From contig NZ_AP025458.1 in NCBI RefSeq assembly GCF_024347295.1, positions 1,178,001 to 1,242,000 on the forward strand: a DNA stretch of 64,000 bases. The letters run 5' to 3'. Under the pieces are notes generated by a model. It was not told the origin of the DNA, made no database searches, and worked only from the letters and a program-made list of their open reading frames with translations. The position numbers and the translations under genes were made by a program. This DNA is from Vibrio artabrorum. Its GTDB lineage: Bacteria > Pseudomonadota > Gammaproteobacteria > Enterobacterales > Vibrionaceae. Positions 1 through 7,748 of the stretch are shown one piece after another; positions within the stretch are counted from its first letter, which is position 1, and each line of letters opens with the position of its first letter.

Positions 1-260
1 GTGGTTGTTTCCGCGATGTCTGTGACTTTTACGTGCTTTAAAGTCACGCCATATTCACTTTTTAACTGCTTGCCCGCCCACTGAATGTAACGGTTGATCT
101 CTTGGCTACCGCCCCAGGCATGAAAGTAAACCGTTTGCCCTTTGGCCCGCTGTTCGATTTGGTTCCAGTTGTCGGTTGCTGACATTATTTCATCAGCATA
201 TACCGTCGTGCTGTATGCAACGGTTGCCATGACTCCTAACGTACTTACTATTTTGTTCAT
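1..260 (-). CDS. YnjB-like ABC transporter substrate-binding protein (5' part only)
   Basis: Only the first 86 codons lie in the window; the gene runs off its left edge. The product opens with a Sec signal peptide ([17 protein letters not shown], then TTVYADE), followed by a mature start with [18 protein letters not shown], which resembles the YnjB family of periplasmic binding proteins (the HAWGG/NAWGG plus INRY block is what I recognise). The family is expected to deliver an unidentified small solute to a YnjCD-type importer. The ATG is at 258-260. The partner permease and ATPase genes would lie beyond the window. A spermidine/putrescine-type binding protein is the main alternative. Confidence 0.7.
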   Translation of the reverse strand, partial: MNKIVSTLGVMATVAYSTTVYADEIMSATDNWNQIEQRAKGQTVYFHAWGGSQEINRYIQWAGKQLKSEYGVTLKHVKVTDIAETT

Positions 261-522
261 AAACTTTTCCATTTGGTCGTGAACGGGCAAGGGCATTGTG
301 TTTCTGAATTCCCTAACAGTTATTCTATCTGTTTCTGAAATAATTTCTAATTCAGCAGTAAATTCAATCAATTACTTGAGGAACTTTTGCCATCCTATCA
401 ACAGACCGAGAAACCCGTGAATTTATTGCATCGAAATGAGAGGTTTTTGAGGTTTATTGAAAGTTGGTAAGAAAAGTAGGCGATGCGTGTCAATTTTTGA
501 GGGAGAGTGAAGGCAAGCTGGC
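261..522. other. Intergenic region between two minus-strand genes
   Basis: About 260 bases upstream of the YnjB-like gene and beyond the terminator of the lipoprotein gene. It should hold the promoter of the YnjB-like gene. I looked for a TPP-type riboswitch because related importers have been linked to thiamine, and saw none of its conserved core. No small open frame stands out. Confidence 0.5.
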
Positions 523-550
523 AATAAAAAAGGAGCGATAGGGCTCCTTT
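523..550 (-). terminator. Rho-independent terminator of the META lipoprotein gene
   Basis: Stem AAAGGAGC (529-536) pairs with GCTCCTTT (543-550). Read on the minus strand the hairpin is followed directly by a run of T, 27 bases after the lipoprotein stop codon. Confidence 0.85.
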
Positions 551-576
551 AATCAATATTGGTATTCGATGACGGG

Positions 577-1023
577 TTAGTTTACCCAGTCACGAATGAT
601 GTACGTTAGCGTATGTACATCGTTTTTCAGTACTAGCGTATCGTTTGTTAGTGTTACGTCGCTCCACTTGCTTAGAGTCGCAGAAACCGACTGTTCCATT
701 TCCATCGTAGAGCCATGGCACATTTTCATTGTCATACCCATCTGCTTGATACGGAATTGACCGTCTTTCAGTTCGCCTTGACCGAAGAAGTTGTTACAAC
801 CAGCCATGCCGTTTGCCGTCAGCTTCTCGCCGATCTCTAGACGAGGGGCGGCTTGATCTTTGCTTTTCTCAATGTCCTTGCCATCAATTTGCGCCAATTC
901 CCAATTATGGTGTTGGAGAGCGGTTGGTGTTACTTGAGTCGCGTTGTTACCTGTGGTTGTACATGCTGCTAACATCATAGGTAAAGCGGCTACTGCTAGT
1001 AATTTTTTTGAACTAAACTTCAT
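577..1023 (-). CDS. META domain (HslJ-like) lipoprotein
   Basis: The protein has a lipoprotein signal peptide with lipobox LAAC (MKFSSKKLLAVAALPMMLAA, then CTTTG). A single META/DUF306 domain follows, seen as HHNWELAQIDGK at its start, then LTANGMAGCNNFFGQGEL and the MGMTMKMC segment. This is the HslJ fold found in Gram-negative envelope proteins; no enzymatic activity is established for it. The ATG at 1021-1023 is preferred over an in-frame start 15 bases upstream because a GGAG ribosome site lies 8 bases before it. It is probably monocistronic, with its own terminator. Confidence 0.85.
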   Translation of the reverse strand: MKFSSKKLLAVAALPMMLAACTTTGNNATQVTPTALQHHNWELAQIDGKDIEKSKDQAAPRLEIGEKLTANGMAGCNNFFGQGELKDGQFRIKQMGMTMKMCHGSTMEMEQSVSATLSKWSDVTLTNDTLVLKNDVHTLTYIIRDWVN

Positions 1024-1212
1024 GTGAAAAGGCTCCAAAGGAAAAACGAAGTTACTGGAAAAGGGTAACTTGATAGAGTGAAATTATAGTTAACCACACA
1101 CTGTATGTGTCAGTATAAGGTTATAGTTTAGTATGAATTCTATAAGTTCGATGACTCATTTATTGCTGATTACTGAATGAGTGGGCCTGGTTTCGATTGA
1201 TAAGGAGGCATG

Positions 1213-1473
1213 GTGGAGCAGTTAGAGTTTTTCAAAGTTCCAAACCCTTGTGTTGGGGTGTGTTCAAGTGATGACAAAGGTTATTGCCACGGTTGTATGC
1301 GTAAAAGAAATGAGCGTTTCAATTGGATGTCAATGACGCCATCTGAGCAACTGCATGTCATTAAGCTATGTCGCCAGCGCTACAGAAGAAAAATAATGAA
1401 GCAAAAAAGCGTGGTTGATCATTCGGTTGACGAAGAGGGCAATACCAGTCCCCAAAGCGATCTTTTTGGCTAG
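1213..1473 (+). CDS. DUF1289 family cysteine-rich small protein
   Basis: The N-terminal half carries the DUF1289 pattern: NPCVGVCSSDDKGYCHGCMR, with four cysteines, then NERFNWMSMTPSEQ. The spacing suggests a small metal-binding module; function is unknown. The start is ambiguous. An ATG at 1210 is only one base from a perfect AAGGAGG site (1202-1208), too close for initiation, so the GTG at 1213 is the likelier start. The last 30 residues are polar and not part of the family core. Confidence 0.85.
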   Translation: MEQLEFFKVPNPCVGVCSSDDKGYCHGCMRKRNERFNWMSMTPSEQLHVIKLCRQRYRRKIMKQKSVVDHSVDEEGNTSPQSDLFG

Positions 1474-1582
1474 AGAGGTAGTATTAAGGTTTTATTTAAC
1501 TCCGAAGTAACTATTACTTTACATAATGGTTGGGGTGTAATATTAAGGTAGATACCTTTGTATCTGAGGGAGTGGTGTCGGT

Positions 1583-1750
1583 ATGAATAAAAAGAACGCA
1601 AAACTCAAAAAAGCGCCAGTCAAAGCACTGGACAGAAAACCGATTGGGGCGAAAGATGACCCTGAAGAGGCCCCGCGTGATTGGCATTCGATGTCAGAAG
1701 AAGAACGAATGGAAATCCTTTCTCACCTTTCAGACATGCCTTTCCAATAA
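1583..1750 (+). CDS. Small hypothetical protein (55 aa)
   Basis: A 55-codon frame beginning MNKKNAKLKKAPVKALDRKP and ending SHLSDMPFQ. It has a lysine-rich N-terminus and an acidic middle (DDPEEAPRDW, EEERMEIL). A GAGGGAG ribosome site lies 7-13 bases upstream. A 6-bp inverted repeat, AGATAC CTTT GTATCT, at 1550-1565 sits just before it and may be an operator or leader stem. No family is recognised. It is called real because of the ribosome site, the biased composition and the fit between neighbours. Confidence 0.55.
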   Translation: MNKKNAKLKKAPVKALDRKPIGAKDDPEEAPRDWHSMSEEERMEILSHLSDMPFQ

Positions 1751-1807
1751 TATCACTGGTTCTTCAGAGTCTTTCTTAACGCTCGATTCTCAGAAATAAA
1801 AATGCGA

Positions 1808-2110
1808 CTAAACAAACATGTGATTCGCTTTTGTTACACCACGATGGTATGTACAAAATGTATCATTGGCCTCGGTGGTTTTACTGTGAATTTTAATGTT
1901 GGTTATCACTTCTACAGCCCCAGCATCGTAACAAGCTTGTTCCGCCTTTTTAACGATATCGAGTAGTTGGTTGAGTTCACCTTTCATTGTGGTTTCCATC
2001 GCGCCAATTTGAAAAGGCACATCGGCTGCTTTCACAACTTCAATCGCTTTATCAACCACTTCGAAGTTGTTGCCTTCTTTAACTCGAGGGATCACTTGAA
2101 AGGCAACCAT
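1808..2110 (-). CDS. MTH1187/YkoF-family thiamine-binding protein
   Basis: About 100 residues in the MTH1187 (former DUF77) fold: MVAFQVIPRVKEGNNFEVVD opens the first beta-alpha unit, then VPFQIGAMETTMKGELNQLL and AGAVEVITNIKIHSK. Family members are small cytosolic proteins that bind thiamine or related pyrimidines. The frame stays open upstream to a TTG at 2155, giving 15 more residues, but family members begin at the MV of the first strand and the TTG lacks a ribosome site, so the ATG at 2108-2110 is chosen. Confidence 0.8.
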   Translation of the reverse strand: MVAFQVIPRVKEGNNFEVVDKAIEVVKAADVPFQIGAMETTMKGELNQLLDIVKKAEQACYDAGAVEVITNIKIHSKTTEANDTFCTYHRGVTKANHMFV

Positions 2111-2247
2111 TACTTCTGTTTCTCTTTTTAACTCAGACACTTTCTGCTTACTCAATGATAGGAAATTGTTGCAGATGATAGGTTAATGCGGAGACAAATT
2201 CCACAGCCAACTAAGCAACTTTCATGGCAATGAAGCGCGATGTAGGT

Positions 2248-2469
2248 TTACTTGCTACCCCAGTGGTCGCTCACCCAACCACCAATATGCTCATCAAAAT
2301 GACAGCCACTGAACCGTTGGTTACGTTCCACCGAGTTGTCAGAGTCACCTTTGTTGTCTATTAGGTTTTGTATGTAGTTTGCCATCGGGTCATTGGAACG
2401 TTGACGATCTCGGCGGGTTGCCACTTCCTTGATCAGTTGTAATCGATATGTAGAGCTAGCACGTTTCAT
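2248..2469 (-). CDS. Hypothetical protein (73 aa)
   Basis: A small basic, then polar protein beginning MKRASSTYRLQLIKEVATRR and ending HIGGWVSDHWGSK. A strong AGGAGG site lies 8 bases upstream of the ATG. There is no signal peptide or membrane segment. I do not recognise the family; it looks like a short conserved vibrio protein. Confidence 0.65.
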   Translation of the reverse strand: MKRASSTYRLQLIKEVATRRDRQRSNDPMANYIQNLIDNKGDSDNSVERNQRFSGCHFDEHIGGWVSDHWGSK

Positions 2470-2660
2470 TCCAATGACCTCCTGTTGTAAACACTAATAG
2501 AAAAATTTAGTTGTCGGACATTGAGGCGTCAATGTGAATTTATAGTATTTTTTTTGAGTAACCAAGAATCAATACGTTGGCATCATAATTCACAACAGAG
2601 TCATTTAAGTTGGCATCTTTACGGAAGCTTTTTTTGAGGTTGGAGAGGTTTGTTGCATAT

Positions 2661-2685
2661 AAAAAAGCCCAGTGCACACTGAGCT
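2661..2685 (-). terminator. Terminator of the DEAD-box helicase gene
   Basis: On the minus strand, AGCTCAGTG, a 2-base loop and CACTGGGCT form a 9-bp stem with one G-T pair, followed by TTTTTT. It lies 17 bases after the helicase stop. Confidence 0.85.
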
Positions 2686-2702
2686 GATTGTTCTTTTTCT
2701 GA

Positions 2703-3941
2703 TTATTTTGAGCTATTTGGTTTGCTTTTAAATTGCTTAATGCTCTTCTTTTTAGCTGTTCTTCGGTTCGCCATTTTATCTTTAGGTGGACGCTTGCGAG
2801 TTATCGCATCAGATGCAGGTTGGTCTGTAACAGGAAAACCTTCTAATGGTTGCAGCACTAGCGGCTTATTGGTTAGGGTGCGAATCGCATTCAGGTAATC
2901 AGTTTCGCTGTGGCTAACCAGAGAGATCGCGCAGCCAGTACTTCCTGCTCTTGCTGTGCGACCAACGCGGTGTACGTAAGTTGCTGAGTGAGAGGGCAAT
3001 TCGAAGTTAATCACGACAGGTAACTGATCAATATGGATGCCTCTAGCCATGACGTCGGTCGCGATAAGCACACGAGTCTCGCCATTTTTGAAACTGTCTA
3101 ATGCTTGCTCTCTTTCTTCTTGGCGCTTATTTCCATGTAACGCACTGACACTGATTTTGGCTTTATTTAATCGCTTGGTTAATGTATCGGCATTGTCTTT
3201 TGCGCCAATAAATACCAACACTTGTGGCCATGTGTGTCGGTTGAGTAGGGCAATGAGTGCTTGAGCTTTACTGCCTTTGTTCACTAAGTACAGGGTTTCT
3301 TCGATAGTCGCGACCACGCTGTTTTCTTGATGTGTCGTGACTTTAATTGGATTTGAAAGAAGCGCTTCCGCTTGCCCCACTAATTCGGGAGGAAGTGTTG
3401 CAGAGAACAACAGTGACTGGCGTTTGCTAGGCAGTGCTGCGGTAATCGTTTGAATATCGGGCCAAAAGCCCATGTCGATCAGGCGATCAGCTTCATCAAG
3501 AACCAATGATAGACACTGAGCTACATCCAGTTCACCACTTTTAATTAAAGCAAGTAGGCGGCCTGGTGTCGCGATGGCTAATTGTGGTTTAGGCGTTAAT
3601 TGTTGCTGTTGATCATCCGTATTCACGCCTCCCGTTAGCGTTACCAATTTGATATCGAGTGCTGTTGCGATCGGTTCTAAAGATTCGGTCACTTGAGATG
3701 CAAGCTCACGCGTTGGAACAATGATAAGCGCTTGCAGTTCATGTACATCTTGGTTGATGTTATTCAGTAAAGGTAAGCCGAACGCCAATGTTTTTCCGCT
3801 GCCTGTCTGCGCTAATGCGAGAATGTCTTTTTTCGCAATAATGACAGGAATGGCTGCTTGTTGTATCTCTGTCGGTTTACGGAATTGAGAAGAGATGGTA
3901 GCCACAATTTTTGAGCTAAGAGTGAGTGTATCAAATGACAT
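2703..3941 (-). CDS. DEAD-box ATP-dependent RNA helicase, RhlE type
   Basis: All superfamily II RNA helicase motifs are visible: Q motif (FRKPTEIQQAAIP), motif I AQTGSGKT, Ia PTRELA, TPGR, motif II DEAD, motif III SAT, then the second RecA domain with VLIATDVMARGI and HRVGRTARAG. A lysine/arginine-rich tail (KRPPKDKMANRRTAKKKS) probably binds RNA. At 412 residues it fits the RhlE-like group, which remodels ribosomal RNA or mRNA. The ATG at 3939-3941 (MSFDTLTLS) is preferred over a TTG 18 bases upstream. It stands alone and is divergent from the PilZ gene. Confidence 0.9.
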   Translation of the reverse strand: MSFDTLTLSSKIVATISSQFRKPTEIQQAAIPVIIAKKDILALAQTGSGKTLAFGLPLLNNINQDVHELQALIIVPTRELASQVTESLEPIATALDIKLVTLTGGVNTDDQQQQLTPKPQLAIATPGRLLALIKSGELDVAQCLSLVLDEADRLIDMGFWPDIQTITAALPSKRQSLLFSATLPPELVGQAEALLSNPIKVTTHQENSVVATIEETLYLVNKGSKAQALIALLNRHTWPQVLVFIGAKDNADTLTKRLNKAKISVSALHGNKRQEEREQALDSFKNGETRVLIATDVMARGIHIDQLPVVINFELPSHSATYVHRVGRTARAGSTGCAISLVSHSETDYLNAIRTLTNKPLVLQPLEGFPVTDQPASDAITRKRPPKDKMANRRTAKKKSIKQFKSKPNSSK

Positions 3942-4314
3942 AACTGAACCCAGTATCAAAATAGATGTGGAGTTTAACAGGAGGATAAAAGTTAGAGAAT
4001 GAGTTTTGTTCCCTGACTGAACAAACTTATTAGATTTCTACAAGACGACGTATTGATGAGGCTACATTGGCAAGATTTCAGGGCAACATCTTCAGAATAA
4101 GTCGAAAGTCGTGACTTATATGATTCACCTCTCATTTTTTTTATAATTTGAGGCGATATTGTGTTTTTCTGCTTTATTGCTTAAAACATCCGCTTGTCAA
4201 TTGGATATAATCAATAGCTATTAATGATTAATTTTCTGAATGTGTCCTTTTTTGACCAACGTATTCAACAACCGATATTGATTATGAGTTTTAGAAAGAG
4301 ACGGAGAGTCACTG
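3942..4314. other. Divergent promoter region, helicase / PilZ gene
   Basis: This 373-base AT-rich stretch between divergent genes has no convincing open frame. A 7-bp inverted repeat, ATAAGTC (4097-4103) and GACTTAT (4113-4119), could be an operator. Promoters for both genes are expected here. Confidence 0.4.
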
Positions 4315-4671
4315 ATGTGTGAAGATTCATTCACCCAAAAACGCCAATTTTATCGCTTAAAGTACCCCAAAAGGGCACGTCCGGTGATGCGAATTAAGGA
4401 TGAACTTTTTCATGTCAGTGAAGTTTCTGAAAAAGGTATACGTCTGATTATGAGCAAGCTGAATCCTGTTTATCGTGGCCTCTCTATGGTGGGTTCCTTG
4501 AGGCTGCATAGTAATTATAATATTGATATTTCAGGATCTGTGTTGCGACAAGAAGGTGACGAAGTGATCATTAAACTGTCAAAAGGTCCAAGCTTTAAAG
4601 ATATGGTGTCTGAGCAAAGACGCATCAGGCAACGATACCCTGTGTTTTTTGCAAGCTTAAGAGTGGCTTAA
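4315..4671 (+). CDS. PilZ domain protein, putative c-di-GMP receptor
   Basis: A 118-residue single-domain PilZ protein. The N-terminal KRQFYRLKYPKRARP contains the RxxxR motif (R10 and R14) that contacts c-di-GMP, and VSEVSEKGIRL aligns with the (D/N)xSxxG motif, here ExSxxG. The barrel continues through LHSNYNIDISGSVLRQEGDE. The substitution at the first motif position may weaken binding. A GGAG site lies 8 bases before the ATG. It stands alone, so the process it controls cannot be read from context. Confidence 0.85.
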   Translation: MCEDSFTQKRQFYRLKYPKRARPVMRIKDELFHVSEVSEKGIRLIMSKLNPVYRGLSMVGSLRLHSNYNIDISGSVLRQEGDEVIIKLSKGPSFKDMVSEQRRIRQRYPVFFASLRVA

Positions 4672-4728
4672 AAGCGACTGACGTTAGATTCCTTAAGGCG
4701 CAAATCGCTCATTCTAAGCAGAGATTAA

Positions 4729-4760
4729 AAAGCCCAGCACTTTCACAAGTGCTGGGCTTT
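4729..4760. terminator. Bidirectional terminator between convergent genes
   Basis: A perfect 14-bp stem, AAAGCCCAGCACTT (4729-4742) with AAGTGCTGGGCTTT (4747-4760) around TCAC, lies between the PilZ gene and the convergent carboxypeptidase gene. Flanking A and T tracts let it serve both strands. Confidence 0.9.
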
Positions 4761-4809
4761 GTTCTATCAATCAAACTAGATACAGGGACAAACTTAGAGC
4801 TTAGTGACT

Positions 4810-5934
4810 TTATAGCTCGTCTACTGTTGCCCAAACCGCGGCTAGCATGTCGTGACCAAACGCGACACTGCGCTCTGGAGACCAGCCGTAAAGTTCGTCA
4901 GCATGGCTGATGTGATCTTTGAATGGCATCTCGACAGTATAAGCCAAACACTTAAACTGCTCACCAATCCAGTTTGTGCCAACTGTCATATTCGCTTTAC
5001 CAGGTTCGTCTTTATCGTAACCAAATTCATCTTGGAACTCTGGTGTGATCGTTAGCAGTGCCTGCTTGAAGTGGTTCTCTAGCTTCGCGATGCGCTCGTT
5101 GTAAGAAGGTGTGCCTTCGCTACCCGCGACAAAGTTATATGGAATCGCTTCGTCGCCGTGAATGTCTAAGCACAGGTCAACGCCCGTTTCTAACATGCGT
5201 TCGCGAACAAGGAATACCTCTGGGCTGCGCTCCATCGATGGTGACTGCCATTCACGGTTCAGGTTTACACCAATCGCGTTAGTGCGCAGGTGACCGCGGA
5301 TGCTGCCATCTGGGTTCATGTTTGGTACAACGCGGAACACAACGCTGTCTAGAAGAGAGCGACCGACGGTATCTGTTTCATCAAGCAGGCGTTGTAGCAG
5401 GCCTTCGATTAGCCATTCAGCCATCGTTTCGCCCGGGTGTTGGCGACCAATAACCCAAATGTTTTTCTTCTCTTCACTTGGCTCGCCAATAGTGAGCAAA
5501 GTGATGTCGTTGTTGTCTAGTGTGTGACCCAGAGTTTCGAGCTTACAAGCTGGGTGCGTTTGCGCGCTGTGCAGAAGATCTTGGTGACGATCGTATGAGT
5601 ACGGTGCGAAGTACGCGAAGTACATTGAATCGTGCTCAGGGATGATATCAAAGCTTAAGATATCGCCATCGAACTGAGACGGAATACGGAACCACTCTTC
5701 ACGGTCATACGATGCAACGACATCGTAATCTTTCCAGCCTTCAGGGTAGGCAGATGTTGCTAATTGACCGATTTCAAAATGGTGAGCTTGTTGAGCTTCG
5801 CTTTCTAAACGAAAGTGAAACCATTGAGAGATTTCAGTCTGGTTGTCTGCTGGGATAGTCAGTTGAATGTTTTGTGGTGAATCTGCTGAAACGACGTGAA
5901 TGTTGCCGCTTTCAAAATTGCTGAAAATTTTCAT
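4810..5934 (-). CDS. M14 family zinc carboxypeptidase
   Basis: A cytosolic-type M14 metallocarboxypeptidase of 374 residues without a signal peptide. An N-terminal beta domain typical of the AGBL/CCP-like branch (MKIFSNFESGNIHVV) precedes the catalytic domain. The zinc ligands are in GRQHPGETMAEW (HxxE) and DIHGDE, the substrate-binding segment is NPDGSIRGHLRTN with NLNREW, and the catalytic glutamate is in YTVEMPF. It should remove C-terminal residues from peptides; the physiological substrate is unknown. The ATG at 5932-5934 is chosen over an upstream in-frame start because family members begin MKIFSNFE. Confidence 0.9.
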   Translation of the reverse strand: MKIFSNFESGNIHVVSADSPQNIQLTIPADNQTEISQWFHFRLESEAQQAHHFEIGQLATSAYPEGWKDYDVVASYDREEWFRIPSQFDGDILSFDIIPEHDSMYFAYFAPYSYDRHQDLLHSAQTHPACKLETLGHTLDNNDITLLTIGEPSEEKKNIWVIGRQHPGETMAEWLIEGLLQRLLDETDTVGRSLLDSVVFRVVPNMNPDGSIRGHLRTNAIGVNLNREWQSPSMERSPEVFLVRERMLETGVDLCLDIHGDEAIPYNFVAGSEGTPSYNERIAKLENHFKQALLTITPEFQDEFGYDKDEPGKANMTVGTNWIGEQFKCLAYTVEMPFKDHISHADELYGWSPERSVAFGHDMLAAVWATVDEL

Positions 5935-6097
5935 TGTAGTTCTTATCTCGTAGTTGAGTTGCCGTAAGATTAGCACACTTTTTTTTCGAGAAAACCACTA
6001 ACGAAATCGTCACCAGATGTAATTTGAACTTGAAGTGATCTTTTTAACTCTTTGAGGCTTATAGATAAAACATCAATAAACTGGGCAGGAAAGTACC

Positions 6098-6310
6098 ATG
6101 AATCGAATTAATCCCAAAAAATTACTCCACAGTAAATGGACAGCGGTTAGCCCGGTAAAGAGAGAAAAGCACTTTATGGTCACAGAAGTCGAATTCGAAG
6201 AAGGGGAGGTTATTCGTTGTTTCATCGAGGCGGTGATGACCAAGCGACAAGAAGCCATCAATTGGCGGGATTTGACTGACAATGGTCATTGGCTTCCAGG
6301 TTGGAAGTAA
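6098..6310 (+). CDS. TIGR02450 family Trp-rich small protein
   Basis: A 70-residue protein with the family signature: KKLLHSKWTAVSPVKREKHF, then VTEVEFEEGEVIRCFIEAV, MTKRQEAINWRDL and a terminal HWLPGW. Four tryptophans sit in conserved positions. Function is unknown; it has no signal peptide. An AGGAAAG site lies 5-11 bases before the ATG. Confidence 0.85.
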   Translation: MNRINPKKLLHSKWTAVSPVKREKHFMVTEVEFEEGEVIRCFIEAVMTKRQEAINWRDLTDNGHWLPGWK

Positions 6311-6358
6311 GAGCCTGAAGTAAAGAGGGGTAAAGAGGAGTAAAGCGCCGCTCCACGT

Positions 6359-7096
6359 TTAACGGCTCGCCCCCGTTCGTAATTGCCAGTATTTGAGCCC
6401 TTCTAATACACCTTCAGCGTGTGTGGCTCTGCTGGTGTACACATTGTCTCGATCAGACAAGTGAGCGACCTCAGGGTAATGGTTCGCCACCAATATTGAG
6501 TTTACGCCCTTTATGGTCAGCATAGCGGTATCGTTGGCAGAATCGCCGGCCACGCACACTTCCTCAACGCTCAACTTGTGTTGTTTAAGTAGATGATGAA
6601 TTGCTGTGGCCTTATTAACACCTCTAGGCGTGATATCTAAGTACCAATCGTGAGAGTAGGTGAGGTGTACATCTACCCCGTGCAATTTTAAGCTCGATTC
6701 GATCTGCTCGTACTGAGGGTCTGAAAGTTTCCCTTCAAAGGTTATTTTATAATCACCCTGATGGTTTTCGATACGTTCGCCCATGAAATCGAGTGGGGCA
6801 AGTGCTGACTCAACCTTTGATTTGTTCCAAGAAGATTCTAATTGGTTATGCCAAATATGATCAGGTTTTTGGGAGTGATTGTGATGAATTCTGGTGCCTA
6901 CATCGCTGATAATACTGTGTGGCTTCGGGTAGTTGTTAGAGGCTAAGCCAACTCGGATTGAGGGCAGCGTTCTACCCGTCGCGATGATAAAGCGGATATC
7001 GGGTTGTTTTGTTAAGTAGTCAAATAGCCGATTAACACCATGAGAAGAGCCGCCATCAAGCGTACCGTCAAAGTCACATACCAGCATTTTTATCAT
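6359..7096 (-). CDS. HAD superfamily IIB hydrolase, sucrose-phosphate phosphatase-like
   Basis: All four HAD motifs are visible: DFDGTLDGG (nucleophile and acid aspartates), IIATGRT (motif II Thr), the lysine in GVNKATAIHH, and VAGDSANDTAML (motif IV). The type IIB cap lies between about residues 80 and 170. The S6PP-like pattern (WHNQLESSWNKSKVE, GDYKITF) suggests a sugar-phosphate phosphatase, but no sucrose-phosphate synthase gene is nearby. The ATG at 7094-7096 (MIKMLVCDFDG) has an AAGGA site at good spacing and is preferred over a start 48 bases upstream. Confidence 0.85.
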   Translation of the reverse strand: MIKMLVCDFDGTLDGGSSHGVNRLFDYLTKQPDIRFIIATGRTLPSIRVGLASNNYPKPHSIISDVGTRIHHNHSQKPDHIWHNQLESSWNKSKVESALAPLDFMGERIENHQGDYKITFEGKLSDPQYEQIESSLKLHGVDVHLTYSHDWYLDITPRGVNKATAIHHLLKQHKLSVEEVCVAGDSANDTAMLTIKGVNSILVANHYPEVAHLSDRDNVYTSRATHAEGVLEGLKYWQLRTGASR

Positions 7097-7748
7097 TAGA
7101 ATTCCTTGTCCTTTTCTTTCATTTATTTCAGAAAGAGTGTCCATTTACGCTTTAAAGGATGGCTCAGTAATGAGCACTCTACAAGGTGTGTTTCAGCTCA
7201 GAGAGCCTACATTTGATAGTTTGTAGCAAGTATCACAGTTGGTGCTGTGTTTTGATCTTCTGGATAGTGAAATCAAATGAGCATTCGTTGACTTTAGGCG
7301 ATTCGCCTTTGATTCATAGGCAGAGGAAAGTGCGAACTTTATCTTGTTACAGAGCGTGCTGCCTGATTTTTAATGACCTTCTAATGGCAAAAAATGGTTA
7401 GTATTGAAATTATTTGTGTACAAATGACTTATTCTCATTTTTAACCTGTCTGGCCGATTGTTGGCTAGAATGTAAAATAAATATTTAACAACCCATTTGT
7501 CAGCGGTATGCAATCGCGATTAGAGTTTATTTATTTATTTTTCAGTGTGTTGCTGTGTATTTTGTTGTTGTTAAACCATGTTTCTCTTGGTTTTCTTGAT
7601 GCTGATATCTGTTATTTACGGTACGGCATCTCTTGATTTAGTCTGGCCGATTAATTAGAGTGCTAAGTGTTTTTCGAGTTTAAATGAACTATTTTTAAGT
7701 TTAAGTAACCGTTTTTAAGTTTAAAAAACTAAGAAAGGATTAGATTTT
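7097..7748 (+). promoter_or_regulatory. AT-rich control region of proVWX
   Basis: About 650 bases without a convincing gene. Two copies of GTCTGGCCGATT lie at 7448-7459 and 7641-7652; the first is followed by a TAGAAT -10-like element at 7465-7470. Phased T-tract repeats lie at 7670-7724, just before the ribosome site AAGAAAGGA. The proU operon of other bacteria is osmotically controlled from a long upstream region, so this stretch probably holds the osmoresponsive promoters. A 71-codon frame at 7186-7401 was not accepted. Confidence 0.5.
7670..7724 (+). repeat. Three tandem TTTTT(A/C)(A/G)AGTTTAA-like repeats before proV
   Basis: Units start at 7670 (TTTTTCGAGTTTAA), 7692 (TTTTTAAGTTTAA) and 7712 (TTTTTAAGTTTAA). 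The spacings of 22 and 20 bases are close to two helical turns. Such phasing would bend the DNA or offer repeated binding sites directly upstream of the proV start. Confidence 0.7.

Noticed and set aside
261..576. TPP riboswitch for the YnjB-like gene
   Set aside because: The conserved CTGAGA and ACCTGAT-type blocks were not found on the relevant strand.
7186..7401. A 71-codon plus-strand frame upstream of proV
   Set aside because: Cysteine- and serine-rich translation without pattern, no ribosome site, and inside a likely regulatory region.
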